DNA of 64,000 nt from Paludibacter propionicigenes WB4. Lineage in GTDB: Bacteria; Bacteroidota; Bacteroidia; Bacteroidales; Paludibacteraceae. The notes beneath the pieces are model-generated. The model was given only the letters and a program-made list of their open reading frames with translations. It did not search any database and was not told the origin of the DNA. The position numbers were made by a program, and so were the translations under genes. Positions within the stretch are counted from its first letter, which is position 1. Every line of letters begins with the position of its first letter. The DNA lies in assembly GCF_000183135.1 (NCBI RefSeq), contig NC_014734.1, positions 2,170,001 to 2,234,000 of the forward strand. Direction: 5' to 3'. Shown here in pieces: positions 35,930 to 45,097 of the stretch.

Positions 35930-35958
35930 CAAAAGTACGCCTTTCTTTTTGAATTCAA
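35930..35958 (-). promoter_or_regulatory. Promoter of the S9 peptidase gene
   Basis: On the minus strand: TTG (35958-35956), an 18-nt spacer, then TACTTTTG (35937-35930). Confidence 0.72.
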
Positions 35959-36112
35959 CCGAATATAAATACAGTATTTCAGGCTTTCTTTACCATAATT
36001 GTCAACAACGATAAAGTCTATTTACGCCATTCGGACAACATAATTCACGAAAAAGTGTTTTATTTTTAATCGATTACGTATATAATGATTTCTACAATAG
36101 ATTATTTTTTTA

Positions 36113-36120
36113 TAGTTTTG
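36113..36120 (+). promoter_or_regulatory. -7 box upstream of the carboxypeptidase-regulatory-like gene
   Basis: TAGTTTTG matches TAnnTTTG and lies 29 nt before the ATG at 36149. The -33 element is not clear. Confidence 0.5.
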
Positions 36121-36148
36121 TAGACTTTAAAAACCAAATTCAAAGAGT

Positions 36149-37453
36149 ATGAGCACACAATCACAATTTTCGTTTTACAAACTCATGTTTGTATGCACCT
36201 TTGCCTTATTCTTGATTCTACTTCCAAATCAGGTTACGGCAATAAACACGACTGAAGCTTCACTAAAAGGTGATTCGGAAAACTACACGGAATATAAAGG
36301 TAAAATTATTGACAAAAAGAATGGGAATGCCCTGGCCTATGCAGGAATTATTATTGCAGGCACAAATATTTCTACCATATCAAACTCCGAAGGCGAGTTC
36401 TCAATCAAGGTACCAAACGATTTAAATAATCCCGAAATAAAAATCAGCTACATTGGGTATATAAATAAATCCGTTCCACTTGCCGGCCTAAAATCCGAAA
36501 AAAACAAAATTGAACTGGAGTCTACATCCGTTCAACTTCCCGAACTAAATGTAATATCCAAGAATGCCGATGAAATTATCCGGAGCGTACTGCAAAAAAA
36601 AGGCGAAAACTATTTCAACACACCTACGCTGATGACCGCATTCTACCGCGAAACGATCAAGAAAAACCGATCTTACGTTTCGTTGGCCGAAGCCGTAGTT
36701 GAGATTAACAAGCAATCATACACCAATCACAAGGATGACGCTGTAAGACTGTATAAAGCCCGAAAAAAAGCCGACTACGATAAGCTGGACACATTGACAT
36801 TTAAGCTTCAGGGCGGACCCTATAGTTCATTGTATCTGGACATAATGAAATATCCTGAATTTGTGTTCACGTATGATATGTTGGCCAATTATGAATTTAC
36901 TTTTGACCATACCATCTACGCTGACAATAAACTTATCTACGTTATCGACTTCAAACAACGAGATAATAAAAACGAGCCTTTATATTATGGCAAATTATAC
37001 ATTGATTCTCAGAATATGGCTTTGAAAAGTGCCGTATTCAGCCTTAATCTAACAGATAAGGTTGCTGCGGCCGATCTGTTTATCAAGAAAAAACCTTTTA
37101 ATGCAAGAGTTTATCCTACAGAAGCAAAATACAGGATAGATTTTCTGGAAAAAGATGGTAAATGGTATTATTCATACAGCCGTATTGAGTTGGGATTGAA
37201 AATAATTTGGAAAAAGAAACTATTTAATACCAACTATTTATCGACAGTAGAAATGGCTGTAACTGACTGGGGCAAAAGTTCTGAAGATAAATCAGCAAGC
37301 TTTAGTGAAAAATTAAAACCAACAGTAATTATTGCCGATGAAGCGTCGGGCTTTACCGATTCCGACTTCTGGGGCGAATACAATGTCATAGAACCCGAAA
37401 AGTCTATTGAATCTGCGATTAAAAAAATACAGAAAAAACTCGAAAAGAAATAA
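36149..37453 (+). CDS. Exported carboxypeptidase-regulatory-like domain protein (DUF5686-like N-terminal part)
   Basis: A 434-residue exported protein. A hydrophobic N-terminal segment (LMFVCTFALFLILLP) is followed by a carboxypeptidase-D-regulatory-like beta-sandwich (YKGKIIDKKNGNALAYAGIIIAGTN, TISNSEGEFSIKVP, IKISYIGYINKSV). The middle has the pattern NADEIIRSVLQKKGENYFNTPTLMTAFYRETIKKN, common in Bacteroidota outer-membrane-associated proteins. It lacks the beta-barrel that such proteins often carry after this part, so it may be a periplasmic accessory protein. The end is lysine-rich (KKIQKKLEKK). Function is unknown. It stands alone between a promoter and a terminator. Confidence 0.72.
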   Translation: MSTQSQFSFYKLMFVCTFALFLILLPNQVTAINTTEASLKGDSENYTEYKGKIIDKKNGNALAYAGIIIAGTNISTISNSEGEFSIKVPNDLNNPEIKISYIGYINKSVPLAGLKSEKNKIELESTSVQLPELNVISKNADEIIRSVLQKKGENYFNTPTLMTAFYRETIKKNRSYVSLAEAVVEINKQSYTNHKDDAVRLYKARKKADYDKLDTLTFKLQGGPYSSLYLDIMKYPEFVFTYDMLANYEFTFDHTIYADNKLIYVIDFKQRDNKNEPLYYGKLYIDSQNMALKSAVFSLNLTDKVAAADLFIKKKPFNARVYPTEAKYRIDFLEKDGKWYYSYSRIELGLKIIWKKKLFNTNYLSTVEMAVTDWGKSSEDKSASFSEKLKPTVIIADEASGFTDSDFWGEYNVIEPEKSIESAIKKIQKKLEKK

Positions 37454-37485
37454 AGAGCGCATAGCAGCCACTTTAAAATTCAAAC

Positions 37486-37520
37486 CGGGGAATAGGAGAA
37501 ATTTTATTCCCCGATTTTTT
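37486..37520 (+). terminator. Terminator after the regulatory-like domain gene
   Basis: CGGGGAATA (37486-37494) pairs with TATTCCCCG (37505-37513), loop 10 nt, followed by ATTTTTTATT. Confidence 0.78.
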
Positions 37521-37656
37521 ATTCATTTTATTGTACTTGTGTCTTTTTTCTAAAAATACACAATATCCGGTAGAATAAAAACAAAAAGAGACCCTTTTAC
37601 GTTATGTTTTGTACTGTAATAAGTTACAGAATTATGCTTTAAAACACATTTTTTTG

Positions 37657-37664
37657 TACCTTTG
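37657..37664 (+). promoter_or_regulatory. -7 box of the suf operon
   Basis: TACCTTTG, a good TAnnTTTG match, 86 nt before the sufB start. The -33 region is not obvious. Confidence 0.6.
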
Positions 37665-37749
37665 TAGCATTAATTTCGTTTTTAATTCATATTCAAAGTA
37701 TCACTTTTTATATGGAATTATAAATTAATAATTTTGAATATAAAAAATC

Positions 37750-39186
37750 ATGTCCACAGATATATTAGACCAAGTTACCCAGGGAGATTATAAATACGGT
37801 TTTACGACCGATATTGAAACTGACATCATTCCAATCGGGCTCAGTGAAGAAGTCGTACGTCTTATATCGGCGAAGAAGAACGAACCTGAATGGATGTTAG
37901 AGTTTCGCCTAAAAGCCTACCGCCACTGGCTCACCATGGAGATGCCAACCTGGGCGCATCTTACTGTTCCGGAAATTGATTATCAAAGCATATCATATTA
38001 CGCAGCTCCACGCAAAAATGCTCCGAAAAGTCTGGACGAAGTGGATCCGGAATTACTGAAAACATTTGAAAAGTTGGGCATTCCGCTTCATGAGCGAATG
38101 GCCTTATCGGGAATAGCGGTGGATGCAGTTATGGATAGCGTTTCGGTAAAAACAACTTTCAAAGAAAGTCTGTCTGAGTTGGGCATTATTTTTTGCTCAT
38201 TCAGCGAAGCTGTAGAACATCACCCCGATTTAGTTCAGAAATACATGAGCTCGGTGGTGCCTTATACCGATAACTTTTTTGCTACATTAAACTGTGCCGT
38301 CTTTTCGGATGGTTCATTTGTGTACATTCCTAAGGGCGTTCGTTGCCCGATGGAGCTTTCCACTTATTTCCGCATCAACGCTATGAATACCGGTCAGTTT
38401 GAACGGACTCTTATTGTAGCCGACGAAGATAGTTACGTTTCGTATCTCGAAGGTTGTACAGCTCCAATGCGCGACGAGAATCAGCTGCATGCGGCCATTG
38501 TGGAAATTGTGGCCATGAAAAATGCCGAAGTGAAGTACTCTACGGTACAAAACTGGTATCCGGGCGACAAAGACGGTAAAGGAGGAATCTACAACTTTGT
38601 AACCAAACGGGGTATTTGCAAAGGCGATAATTCTAAGATTTCGTGGACTCAGGTAGAAACCGGCTCGGCCGTAACCTGGAAATACCCAAGTTGCATCTTG
38701 CTCGGCGATAATTCTTCGGCCGAATTTTATTCGGTGGCTGTAACCAATCACCACCAACAAGCCGACACCGGAACAAAGATGCTCCACATTGGTAAAAACA
38801 CCAGCAGTCATATCCTTTCCAAAGGAATTTCGGCCGGAAAGAGCCAAAACAGTTATCGCGGATTGGTAAAAGTAAATCCGGCAGCTGAAAATGCCCGTAA
38901 CTTTTCGCAATGCGACAGCTTATTACTCGGCGACAAGTGTGGTGCACATACTTTTCCGTACATGGAAGTAAATAATGATACTGCCATTGTGGAACACGAA
39001 GCTACCACCTCAAAAATAAACGAAGATCAGATATTTTATTGCAATCAACGTGGTATTTCCACCGAAGATGCCGTGGGATTGATTGTAAACGGGTATGCAA
39101 AAGAAGTATTAAACAAACTTCCCATGGAGTTTGCCGTAGAAGCACAAAAGCTGCTGCAAATAACCTTGGAAGGTTCAGTAGGATAA
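37750..39186 (+). CDS. sufB: Fe-S cluster assembly scaffold SufB
   Basis: 478 residues, normal for SufB. Conserved segments include [66 protein letters not shown] and the C-terminal core [34 protein letters not shown] with the Cys/His residues that bind the nascent cluster. SufB forms SufBC2D in the cytoplasm and assembles Fe-S clusters. First gene of sufB-sufC-sufD, with a promoter upstream. No sufS, sufE, sufU or sufA is adjacent, so the cysteine desulfurase must be encoded elsewhere. Confidence 0.97.
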   Translation: MSTDILDQVTQGDYKYGFTTDIETDIIPIGLSEEVVRLISAKKNEPEWMLEFRLKAYRHWLTMEMPTWAHLTVPEIDYQSISYYAAPRKNAPKSLDEVDPELLKTFEKLGIPLHERMALSGIAVDAVMDSVSVKTTFKESLSELGIIFCSFSEAVEHHPDLVQKYMSSVVPYTDNFFATLNCAVFSDGSFVYIPKGVRCPMELSTYFRINAMNTGQFERTLIVADEDSYVSYLEGCTAPMRDENQLHAAIVEIVAMKNAEVKYSTVQNWYPGDKDGKGGIYNFVTKRGICKGDNSKISWTQVETGSAVTWKYPSCILLGDNSSAEFYSVAVTNHHQQADTGTKMLHIGKNTSSHILSKGISAGKSQNSYRGLVKVNPAAENARNFSQCDSLLLGDKCGAHTFPYMEVNNDTAIVEHEATTSKINEDQIFYCNQRGISTEDAVGLIVNGYAKEVLNKLPMEFAVEAQKLLQITLEGSVG

Positions 39187-39295
39187 AAGTTATTAGCCTA
39201 ACGGCGATATTTGCTTTGCGATATTTACTCCCTCCGGTCGCGATATTAATTGTTTCCCGACAGGAACTTTAGATAAAAGACATTAGACAAAACAT

Positions 39296-40057
39296 ATGTT
39301 AGAAATAAAAAACTTACACGCCAATATCAATGGCAAAGAAATTATAAAAGGATTAAGTCTCACCGTTAACGCGGGCGAAATACATGCCATCATGGGACCA
39401 AACGGTGCCGGCAAGTCAACATTATCATCAGTATTGACAGGAAATCCTGCATTTACAGTTACCGAAGGGCAGGTTACTTTCAATGGTAAAAATCTGTTGG
39501 AACTAAGCCCCGAGGATCGTTCACGCGAAGGAATTTTTCTGAGCTTTCAGTATCCGGTGGAAATCCCAGGCGTAAGCATGGTCAATTTTATGCGTACAGC
39601 CGTGAATGAGCACCGTAAATATAAAAATCTGGATCCTATTTCAGCTACCGATTTTCTTCGACTAATGCGCGAGAAAAAAGAGTTGGTGGAAATGGACAAC
39701 AAACTGGCGAACCGTTCGGTAAACGAAGGTTTCTCAGGTGGTGAGAAAAAGCGTAACGAAATTTTCCAAATGGCCATGCTGAATCCTCTTTTATCTATTC
39801 TGGACGAAACCGATTCAGGCCTCGACATTGATGCTTTGCGCATTGTTGCCAACGGGGTAAATAAACTGAAAAGTCCTGACAACGCGAGCATCGTCATTAC
39901 TCACTATCAACGTCTGCTGGATTATATTATCCCTGATTTTGTACACGTATTGTACGACGGACGTATTGTAAAATCGGGCGGTAAAGAGCTTGCTTATGAG
40001 CTTGAAGAAAGAGGCTACGACTGGATAAAAAAAGAAGTTGAGGAAGCCGCCATCTAA
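39296..40057 (+). CDS. sufC: Fe-S cluster assembly ATPase SufC
   Basis: A 253-residue ABC-type ATPase. Walker A GPNGAGKST at residues 34-42, signature NEGFSGGEKKRNEIFQ, Walker B LLSILDETDSGLD, and the H-loop in SIVITHYQRLLDYI. All are the characteristic SufC forms. It powers the conformational change in the SufBCD complex. It starts 109 nt after sufB; that gap holds three GCGATAT-type short repeats but no gene. Confidence 0.97.
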   Translation: MLEIKNLHANINGKEIIKGLSLTVNAGEIHAIMGPNGAGKSTLSSVLTGNPAFTVTEGQVTFNGKNLLELSPEDRSREGIFLSFQYPVEIPGVSMVNFMRTAVNEHRKYKNLDPISATDFLRLMREKKELVEMDNKLANRSVNEGFSGGEKKRNEIFQMAMLNPLLSILDETDSGLDIDALRIVANGVNKLKSPDNASIVITHYQRLLDYIIPDFVHVLYDGRIVKSGGKELAYELEERGYDWIKKEVEEAAI

Positions 40058-40092
40058 GTTCCTCATAAGGGATGTAAAGAAAAATTGTACAA

Positions 40093-41493
40093 ATGGAAAA
40101 CAAAACTATAATAGCCGAAACTAACTCAAAAAGCCCCTCTTTGGGAGGGGTTGGGGAGGCTTCGTATATCGACTTATATAAACAACATCACGAAAGCATA
40201 AAAAAACATTCGGCTGCCGTGATGAACGATTCCCGCGACGCATCTTTTGCGCTGTTCGAAGAATTACGATTTCCTACAACGGCGTTGGAAGACTATAAAT
40301 ATTCCGACCTTAAGGCGGCTCTGTCTATTGATTATGGCTTAAACATTAACCGCATCCCTATTCCGGTAAATCCGTACGATGCGTTTAAATGTGATGTGCC
40401 GGGCATTCAATCTTACCTTTTCTTTGTGGTGAATGATGCATTTTATCCAACTATGGATCCAAAAGCATTAAAACTGCCCGAAGGAGTAATTATTGGTAGC
40501 CTGAAAGAGATTGCCGAAACGCGTCCCGAATTATTGAAAGAATATTATGGCAAGCTGAGCACTCCCAAAAAAGACGGACTCGTTGCTTTCAACGGAGCTT
40601 TTGCTCAGGACGGATTCTTTATGTACGTACCGAAAAACGTGCAACTGACTAAACCTGTACAGCTCGTAAACATTATGCGTTCGGACGTCGATTTTATGGC
40701 GAATAGCCATAACCTCATTATTCTGGAAGAAGGCGCCAAAGCACAACTATTGGTATGCGACCACACGGTGGATGAAGTCCGCTTCCTGTCAAATCGCGTC
40801 ACCGAAGTGTTTGTGGGCGAACATGCCACTTACGAGCATTACAAACTCGAAAATACACATACCAAAACCACCAACCTGTCTACGCTGCTGATTGATCAGC
40901 GTGCGTCGTCCAATGTGATAGCCAATGTAATTACCTTGCACAACGGTGTAACGCGGAATACGGTGGAAATAGATCTGGATGGCGAACATTGCGAAACCCA
41001 GCTTTGCGGCATGGTGATTGGTGATAAAAACCAGCAGGTAGATAACTTTACCTCCATTATTCATAACAAACCAAATTGCAATAGTCACGAGCTCTTTAAA
41101 TATGTGTTGGATGATTTTGCAAAAGGTGGGTTTACCGGAAAACTGTTGGTGGCAAAAGATGCACAGAAAACAGCTGCATTCCAGACAAACCGGAACATCT
41201 TGCTGAACAAAACGGCTAAGATGCGTACCAAACCGCAACTGGAAATCTATGCCGACGATGTAAAATGTTCGCATGGCGCTACTATCGGGTCGTTGGACGA
41301 AACGGCCAAATTCTACATGCAGTCACGTGGTATTTCCGAGCCGGAAGCACGCCTGTTGCTGATGTTTGCTTTCACCAACGATGTGATTGAATTCATCCGC
41401 ATTCCGGCATTGCAAGACAGGATAAAAATGTTGGTAGAAAAACGCCTGCGCGGAGAATTATCCAAATGCGAAGGCTGCGTAATTTGCCAATAA
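40093..41493 (+). CDS. sufD: Fe-S cluster assembly protein SufD, with a mini-repeat in its N-terminal codons
   Basis: 466 residues, the SufB paralogue and partner in SufBC2D. The C-terminal beta-helix is typical: DGEHCETQLCGMVIGDKNQQVDN, GKLLVAKDAQKTAAFQTNRNILLN, DVKCSHGATIGSLDETAKFYMQSRGISEPEARLLL. The protein ends with a CEGCVICQ tail. Residues 13-24 (KSPSLGGVGEAS) are encoded by a GC-rich mini-repeat at 40131-40162, so the first ~25 residues are probably not conserved. It lies 36 nt after sufC. Confidence 0.95.
   Translation: MENKTIIAETNSKSPSLGGVGEASYIDLYKQHHESIKKHSAAVMNDSRDASFALFEELRFPTTALEDYKYSDLKAALSIDYGLNINRIPIPVNPYDAFKCDVPGIQSYLFFVVNDAFYPTMDPKALKLPEGVIIGSLKEIAETRPELLKEYYGKLSTPKKDGLVAFNGAFAQDGFFMYVPKNVQLTKPVQLVNIMRSDVDFMANSHNLIILEEGAKAQLLVCDHTVDEVRFLSNRVTEVFVGEHATYEHYKLENTHTKTTNLSTLLIDQRASSNVIANVITLHNGVTRNTVEIDLDGEHCETQLCGMVIGDKNQQVDNFTSIIHNKPNCNSHELFKYVLDDFAKGGFTGKLLVAKDAQKTAAFQTNRNILLNKTAKMRTKPQLEIYADDVKCSHGATIGSLDETAKFYMQSRGISEPEARLLLMFAFTNDVIEFIRIPALQDRIKMLVEKRLRGELSKCEGCVICQ
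40131..40162 (+). repeat. Mini-repeat variant inside the sufD coding region
   Basis: Contains CCCCTCTTTGGGAGGGG followed by TTGGGGAGGCTT, the same C-run/G-run/T-GGGG layout as the 23-nt element at 47447-47469. It is translated in frame as SPSLGGVGEA. Confidence 0.75.
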
Positions 41494-41574
41494 AAAACTA
41501 TAATTATTTTTATTTCCCGTAGATAAATGCAGAAATCAGCTCTGTAGAAATCTGCGGGAAATTTATTTTAAACC

Positions 41575-42204
41575 ATGCTATTCAGTAAAACAGAACTAAA
41601 ACAAAAATTCCAACAACCATTACCGGGTACAGCTTCACACCTCAAAATGGCACCACCAAACCGGGCAAAAGAATTGCTTGAAAAGGAAAATCATCTCCTT
41701 ACTGCCAGACAAAGCGCTGTAATGGTTTTACTTTTTCCTTCCAACAACCGACTACAGGCTATTTATATAAAACGCAGCGAATACGACGGAGTGCATAGCG
41801 GCCAGATTGCTTTTCCCGGAGGAAAACAGGAAAAAACAGATCCTGGTTTTGAAGCTACTGCCCTGCGTGAAACATTTGAAGAAATTGGTGTAACGGCTGA
41901 CAAAATAGAAATAATCGGGCAACTCTCCGACTTGTTTATCCCGCCTAGCAATTTTATAGTGAAACCTTTCGTCGGATATTGTACCCATCAACCGGCATAT
42001 AAGCTTGATCCGAGAGAAATTCAAGCTGTAGTTGAAATAGATTTAGCTGATTTTTACTCGGAAAACCGTATCTTTGAAAAGGAATTCAGTACAGGCACAG
42101 CCGGAAAAACAATCAAAGCTCCCTACTTTGCTATTAATGGTATTGAAATATGGGGAGCAACCGCTATGATAACCAGCGAACTACTAGACGTGCTGAATCA
42201 CTGA
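41575..42204 (+). CDS. NUDIX hydrolase, CoA pyrophosphatase type
   Basis: A 209-residue NUDIX protein. The NUDIX box is GGKQEKTDPGFEATALRETFEEIG, preceded by the NudL/CoA-pyrophosphatase pattern YDGVHSGQIAFPGGK. Such enzymes cleave CoA or its oxidised forms to 3',5'-ADP and phosphopantetheine. It has no signal peptide and acts in the cytoplasm. It begins 82 nt after sufD and 30 nt before the pseudouridine synthase gene, so it may be read from the suf promoter. Confidence 0.85.
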   Translation: MLFSKTELKQKFQQPLPGTASHLKMAPPNRAKELLEKENHLLTARQSAVMVLLFPSNNRLQAIYIKRSEYDGVHSGQIAFPGGKQEKTDPGFEATALRETFEEIGVTADKIEIIGQLSDLFIPPSNFIVKPFVGYCTHQPAYKLDPREIQAVVEIDLADFYSENRIFEKEFSTGTAGKTIKAPYFAINGIEIWGATAMITSELLDVLNH

Positions 42205-42233
42205 AACAATAAACTTACTCAACCAATAAAACA

Positions 42234-43196
42234 ATGACCGAAAAAATCCGACTGAATAAATTTATCAGCGACAGCGGTGTATGCTCTCGTCGTGAAGCCG
42301 ACAAATATATCGAACAAGGTCATGTTTTTATTAATGGGCGAAGAGCCACTGTTGGAGCTCAGGTTTCCAAACACGATAAGGTTACATTAAACGGCAATTT
42401 GATTGAAGCCAAAGAAGGAACCGATTTTGCTTTTATAGCTTTCAATAAACCCGTTGGAATTATCAGCACCACAGAAATTGGCGTAAAAGACAGTATTATT
42501 GATTATATAGGTTACCACGAGCGTATTTTTCCTATCGGACGACTCGATAAAGAATCTCAGGGACTAATCTTTCTTACTAATAACGGTGATATTGTGAATA
42601 AGATATTACGGGCAGGAAACAAACATGAGAAAGAATACCTGGTCACAGTCAATAAACCGATTACCGATGAATTTATCCTCAAAATGGGTAATGGAGTACC
42701 CATTCTTGGTGAAATGACCAAAAAGTGTAGCGTAATAAAAGAGTCCGTATTTTCATTTCGCATTGTATTGATTCAGGGGCTAAATCGTCAGATACGAAGG
42801 ATGTGCGAGTATTTTGAATACGAGGTGGTAAAACTTGAGCGCATTCGCATTATGAACATTGGCTTGAAAGGAATACCGCTGGGCGAATGGAGACAACTGG
42901 AAGCCGAAGAGATGAATGAAATAATGATGGCTATAAAAGATTCATCGTCAACAGCAAAGCCCAAAAGCAATGGTGGGGAAAGCAAAATACAGCATCAGGA
43001 ACCAAGGCGAAAAACAATGGATAGACCTATGTCCGGTTCCAAACCTTCAAAAACAGACCGTACATCAAACCCCAACCCTAAATCAAAAGAACTGCGTGGA
43101 GGTTATGCAGGTCAGGCAGGAAAGAAAACAAATCCGTCGAGATCTGCATCAAATGCAAAAGGGAACAGAACGTCAGGAAAACCGGGCAAAAGATAA
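42234..43196 (+). CDS. rluF: 23S rRNA pseudouridine synthase, RluF type
   Basis: 320 residues: an N-terminal S4 RNA-binding domain ([30 protein letters not shown]), then the RsuA/RluB/RluE/RluF catalytic domain with Asp105 in [13 protein letters not shown]. The C-terminal motif [25 protein letters not shown] and the one-domain layout fit RluF, which modifies U2604 of 23S rRNA. A disordered basic tail of about 80 residues rich in Lys, Arg, Ser and Pro follows from about residue 240, longer than in E. coli. The downstream gene is convergent, only 25 nt away. Confidence 0.85.
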   Translation: MTEKIRLNKFISDSGVCSRREADKYIEQGHVFINGRRATVGAQVSKHDKVTLNGNLIEAKEGTDFAFIAFNKPVGIISTTEIGVKDSIIDYIGYHERIFPIGRLDKESQGLIFLTNNGDIVNKILRAGNKHEKEYLVTVNKPITDEFILKMGNGVPILGEMTKKCSVIKESVFSFRIVLIQGLNRQIRRMCEYFEYEVVKLERIRIMNIGLKGIPLGEWRQLEAEEMNEIMMAIKDSSSTAKPKSNGGESKIQHQEPRRKTMDRPMSGSKPSKTDRTSNPNPKSKELRGGYAGQAGKKTNPSRSASNAKGNRTSGKPGKR

Positions 43197-43221
43197 AACA
43201 AAAATTTCTGAGTCAAAACTT

Positions 43222-43938
43222 CTAATTGTTCATGCCATCAATTATACCCACTACCACCGCAAACGAAATTGTGGAAGTCCAACCCATGAACTTGCCAAAA
43301 CCGGTGGGTTTAGCTATATAAAACAAATCCGGTCGGGAATTTTTGGAGATAAGATTATTGCTTGTCTGAAATATCTCCGCAACCCAAAAATCATTATCAA
43401 AAAAGACCGGCGATGATAGATCTTCTTGAGTTGTAAGTGCCAGAATATTCCTGAAGTAAATCGGTGTATTATTCTCATCGTAAAAGTGTATTTTACTCTT
43501 ATCCTTCACGTGCTTCACTAAACCCGTTGAATCATACGGTGTAGGATTGATAAACTGATTTACAAATGTATTACTCGTTACTGTCACAGACGAATTCGGC
43601 GCTACAACAGCCACCTGATTATCGTTATAAAAAGAACCATCTTCCTGTATGTCATTGACAATTACCGAAGTTTTACGCCAATCAATATAAACAGGTTTAT
43701 CCAGCTTGTTCTCAATAGTAATCTTGAATCCAAAATCCTGCCCGGAAAAATTGTACTTTATTTTAAAAGAATCAGTTTCCTGAACAAACTCCTTCAACTC
43801 ATTCTTTTTCAAATGACTGTCAACATACACATACTGATAACTTGTGCAGCCAGTAAACATTATCAAACAACCCATTACAAGAAGAAAAAGGGTCATTCGT
43901 TTATTGCTTCTATTCTGAAATAAATCTAGCTTATTCAT
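43222..43938 (-). CDS. Hypothetical lipoprotein
   Basis: About 238 residues. The lipobox is at MGCLIMFTGC, and the mature part is beta-rich (YQYVYVDSHLKKNELKEF, FSGQDFGFKITIENKLDKPVYIDWRKTSVIVND, NSSVTVTSNTFVNQF). The C terminus ends with a hydrophobic stretch (STISFAVVVGIIDGMNN) that may be a second membrane anchor. ATG 43938 and ATG 43944 are both possible starts. I do not recognise a named family. It is convergent with rluF and stands alone. Confidence 0.6.
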   Translation of the reverse strand: MNKLDLFQNRSNKRMTLFLLVMGCLIMFTGCTSYQYVYVDSHLKKNELKEFVQETDSFKIKYNFSGQDFGFKITIENKLDKPVYIDWRKTSVIVNDIQEDGSFYNDNQVAVVAPNSSVTVTSNTFVNQFINPTPYDSTGLVKHVKDKSKIHFYDENNTPIYFRNILALTTQEDLSSPVFFDNDFWVAEIFQTSNNLISKNSRPDLFYIAKPTGFGKFMGWTSTISFAVVVGIIDGMNN

Positions 43939-44028
43939 GAGCATTAAAGTTATAAAAGAATCCTGCTACAAAGCTACAAAAAAGATTGACATTCAGTTTA
44001 ACCTACTCTGTGTTTTATTCGTTATATT

Positions 44029-44610
44029 TCAATCTTTTTCATCTACTTTTTTCTCTATTCGTCTGTCCGGCACGAGCCATAAAACGGCAATTGCCACAAT
44101 AATAAAAATTGACAACTCTCTGTATATAAACGCAAAGGCAACAGCTATGGCATATCCTATTATTGAGATAAGCCCTTTAATATCTTTTCCAATGGCCGTT
44201 GACAAGACCGAATCCCTTCCGTGAACATGTATAATTGTTTTCGAAAGGATGAAGTAAGCAACTCCGGCCATCATTAATACAAAAGAATAAGTAGCTACAG
44301 GCAATTCAGCAAAATGATTTTCGCCTGCCCATGCTGTTACAAACGGAATTAGCGACAACCAAAATAACAGATGCGTATTTGACCAAAGAATAGCTCCGTT
44401 TACACGTTTTACGGTATGAAGCAAATGATGGTGGTTATTCCAATAAATGGCAACGTAAATGAAGCTTATGACGTAACTGATGAACTTTAATGCCAGACCA
44501 GAAAGTGACTGCCAATCCGAACCCTTTGGGATTTTGAGTTCCAACACCATGATGGTAATAATGATAGCAATTACTCCATCGCTAAAAGCTTCTAATCTTG
44601 TCTTGTTCAT
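44029..44610 (-). CDS. TMEM175-family (DUF1211) potassium-channel-like protein
   Basis: A 193-residue membrane protein with about six helices, the length of bacterial single-repeat TMEM175 proteins. The diagnostic motif RLEAFSDGVIAIIITIMVLEL is in helix 1 (RxxxFSDGVxAIxxTxxxLE, the K+ filter-lining helix). WNNHHHLLHTVKRVNG is also typical. Such proteins form tetrameric K+-leak channels in bacteria. It stands alone between the tRNA-Gln region and the lipoprotein gene. Confidence 0.85.
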   Translation of the reverse strand: MNKTRLEAFSDGVIAIIITIMVLELKIPKGSDWQSLSGLALKFISYVISFIYVAIYWNNHHHLLHTVKRVNGAILWSNTHLLFWLSLIPFVTAWAGENHFAELPVATYSFVLMMAGVAYFILSKTIIHVHGRDSVLSTAIGKDIKGLISIIGYAIAVAFAFIYRELSIFIIVAIAVLWLVPDRRIEKKVDEKD

Positions 44611-44677
44611 TTTTATGTTTGCTAATTATATAAACAACAAGAAATCCTCTGATTCTGTTTTGAGATTACAAATAAAA

Positions 44678-44709
44678 AATCCCTTGCAAACATTTGTTCA
44701 CAAGGGATT
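44678..44709 (-). terminator. Terminator of tRNA-Gln(CUG)
   Basis: AATCCCTTG (44678-44686) pairs with CAAGGGATT (44701-44709). On the minus strand the stem is followed by TTTTATTTG. It lies 6 nt past the tRNA. Confidence 0.75.
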
Positions 44710-44714
44710 GATTG

Positions 44715-44785
44715 TTGTCTTACTAGGATTCGAACCTAGACAGGCAGATCCAGAAACTGCAGTGCTACCATTACACCATAAGACA
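44715..44785 (-). tRNA. tRNA-Gln, anticodon CUG
   Basis: On the minus strand: acceptor TGTCTTA paired with TAAGACA, D arm GTGTAATGGTAGCAC, anticodon loop TTCTGGA (anticodon CTG after U33), and T arm around GGTTCGAATCC. The U1-A72 pair is a known glutamine identity element. The 3' CCA is not encoded. Confidence 0.93.
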
Positions 44786-44835
44786 ATTTTAAAAAACTTC
44801 TACTAAATGTAGATTTCTGAAAATCTTTTGCGTGT

Positions 44836-44866
44836 CAAAATTACAAAAAAAAATCGTTTTTACAAG
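44836..44866 (-). promoter_or_regulatory. Promoter of tRNA-Gln(CUG)
   Basis: On the minus strand: CTTG (44866-44863), a 19-nt spacer, TAATTTTG (44843-44836), about 50 nt upstream of the mature tRNA. Confidence 0.6.
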
Positions 44867-44885
44867 CCTTTCGGGCTAAAAAATA

Positions 44886-44917
44886 ACGGTTGAAATCCTA
44901 AAATGAATTTCAACCGT
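44886..44917 (-). terminator. Terminator of tRNA-Gln(UUG)
   Basis: ACGGTTGAAAT (44886-44896) pairs with ATTTCAACCGT (44907-44917). The minus strand continues TATTTTTTAG after the stem. Confidence 0.78.
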
Positions 44918-44928
44918 CGTTGCTTTGG

Positions 44929-44999
44929 TTGTCTCACCAAGATTCGAACTTGGACAGGCAGAACCAAAAACTGCAGTGCTACCATTACACCATGAGACA
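44929..44999 (-). tRNA. tRNA-Gln, anticodon UUG
   Basis: On the minus strand: acceptor TGTCTCA/TGAGACA, the same D arm as its neighbour, anticodon loop TTTTGGT (anticodon TTG), and T arm around AGTTCGAATCT. U1-A72 is present. It has its own promoter and terminator. Downstream of tyrS on the same strand. Confidence 0.93.
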
Positions 45000-45027
45000 A
45001 TCATTGTGCCTTATTTCTAAAGCGGTG

Positions 45028-45057
45028 CAAAGATACGAATTTTTTCTTTGCCCCAAA
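45028..45057 (-). promoter_or_regulatory. Promoter of tRNA-Gln(UUG)
   Basis: On the minus strand: TTTG (45057-45054), an 18-nt spacer, TATCTTTG (45035-45028). A near-consensus promoter, about 30 nt before the tRNA. Confidence 0.8.
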
Positions 45058-45097
45058 ATGTTTTTGAAAAATTATTCAGAAAACCGCCTTATTGAGC

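Noticed and set aside
38314-38910. 198-codon minus-strand frame opposite sufB
   Set aside because: Antisense shadow of the SufB core; no promoter or family match.
39204-39248. Three GCGATATT repeats between sufB and sufC as a regulatory array
   Set aside because: Only three copies with uneven spacing (14 and 22 nt) and no symmetry; probably a decayed fragment, too weak to call.
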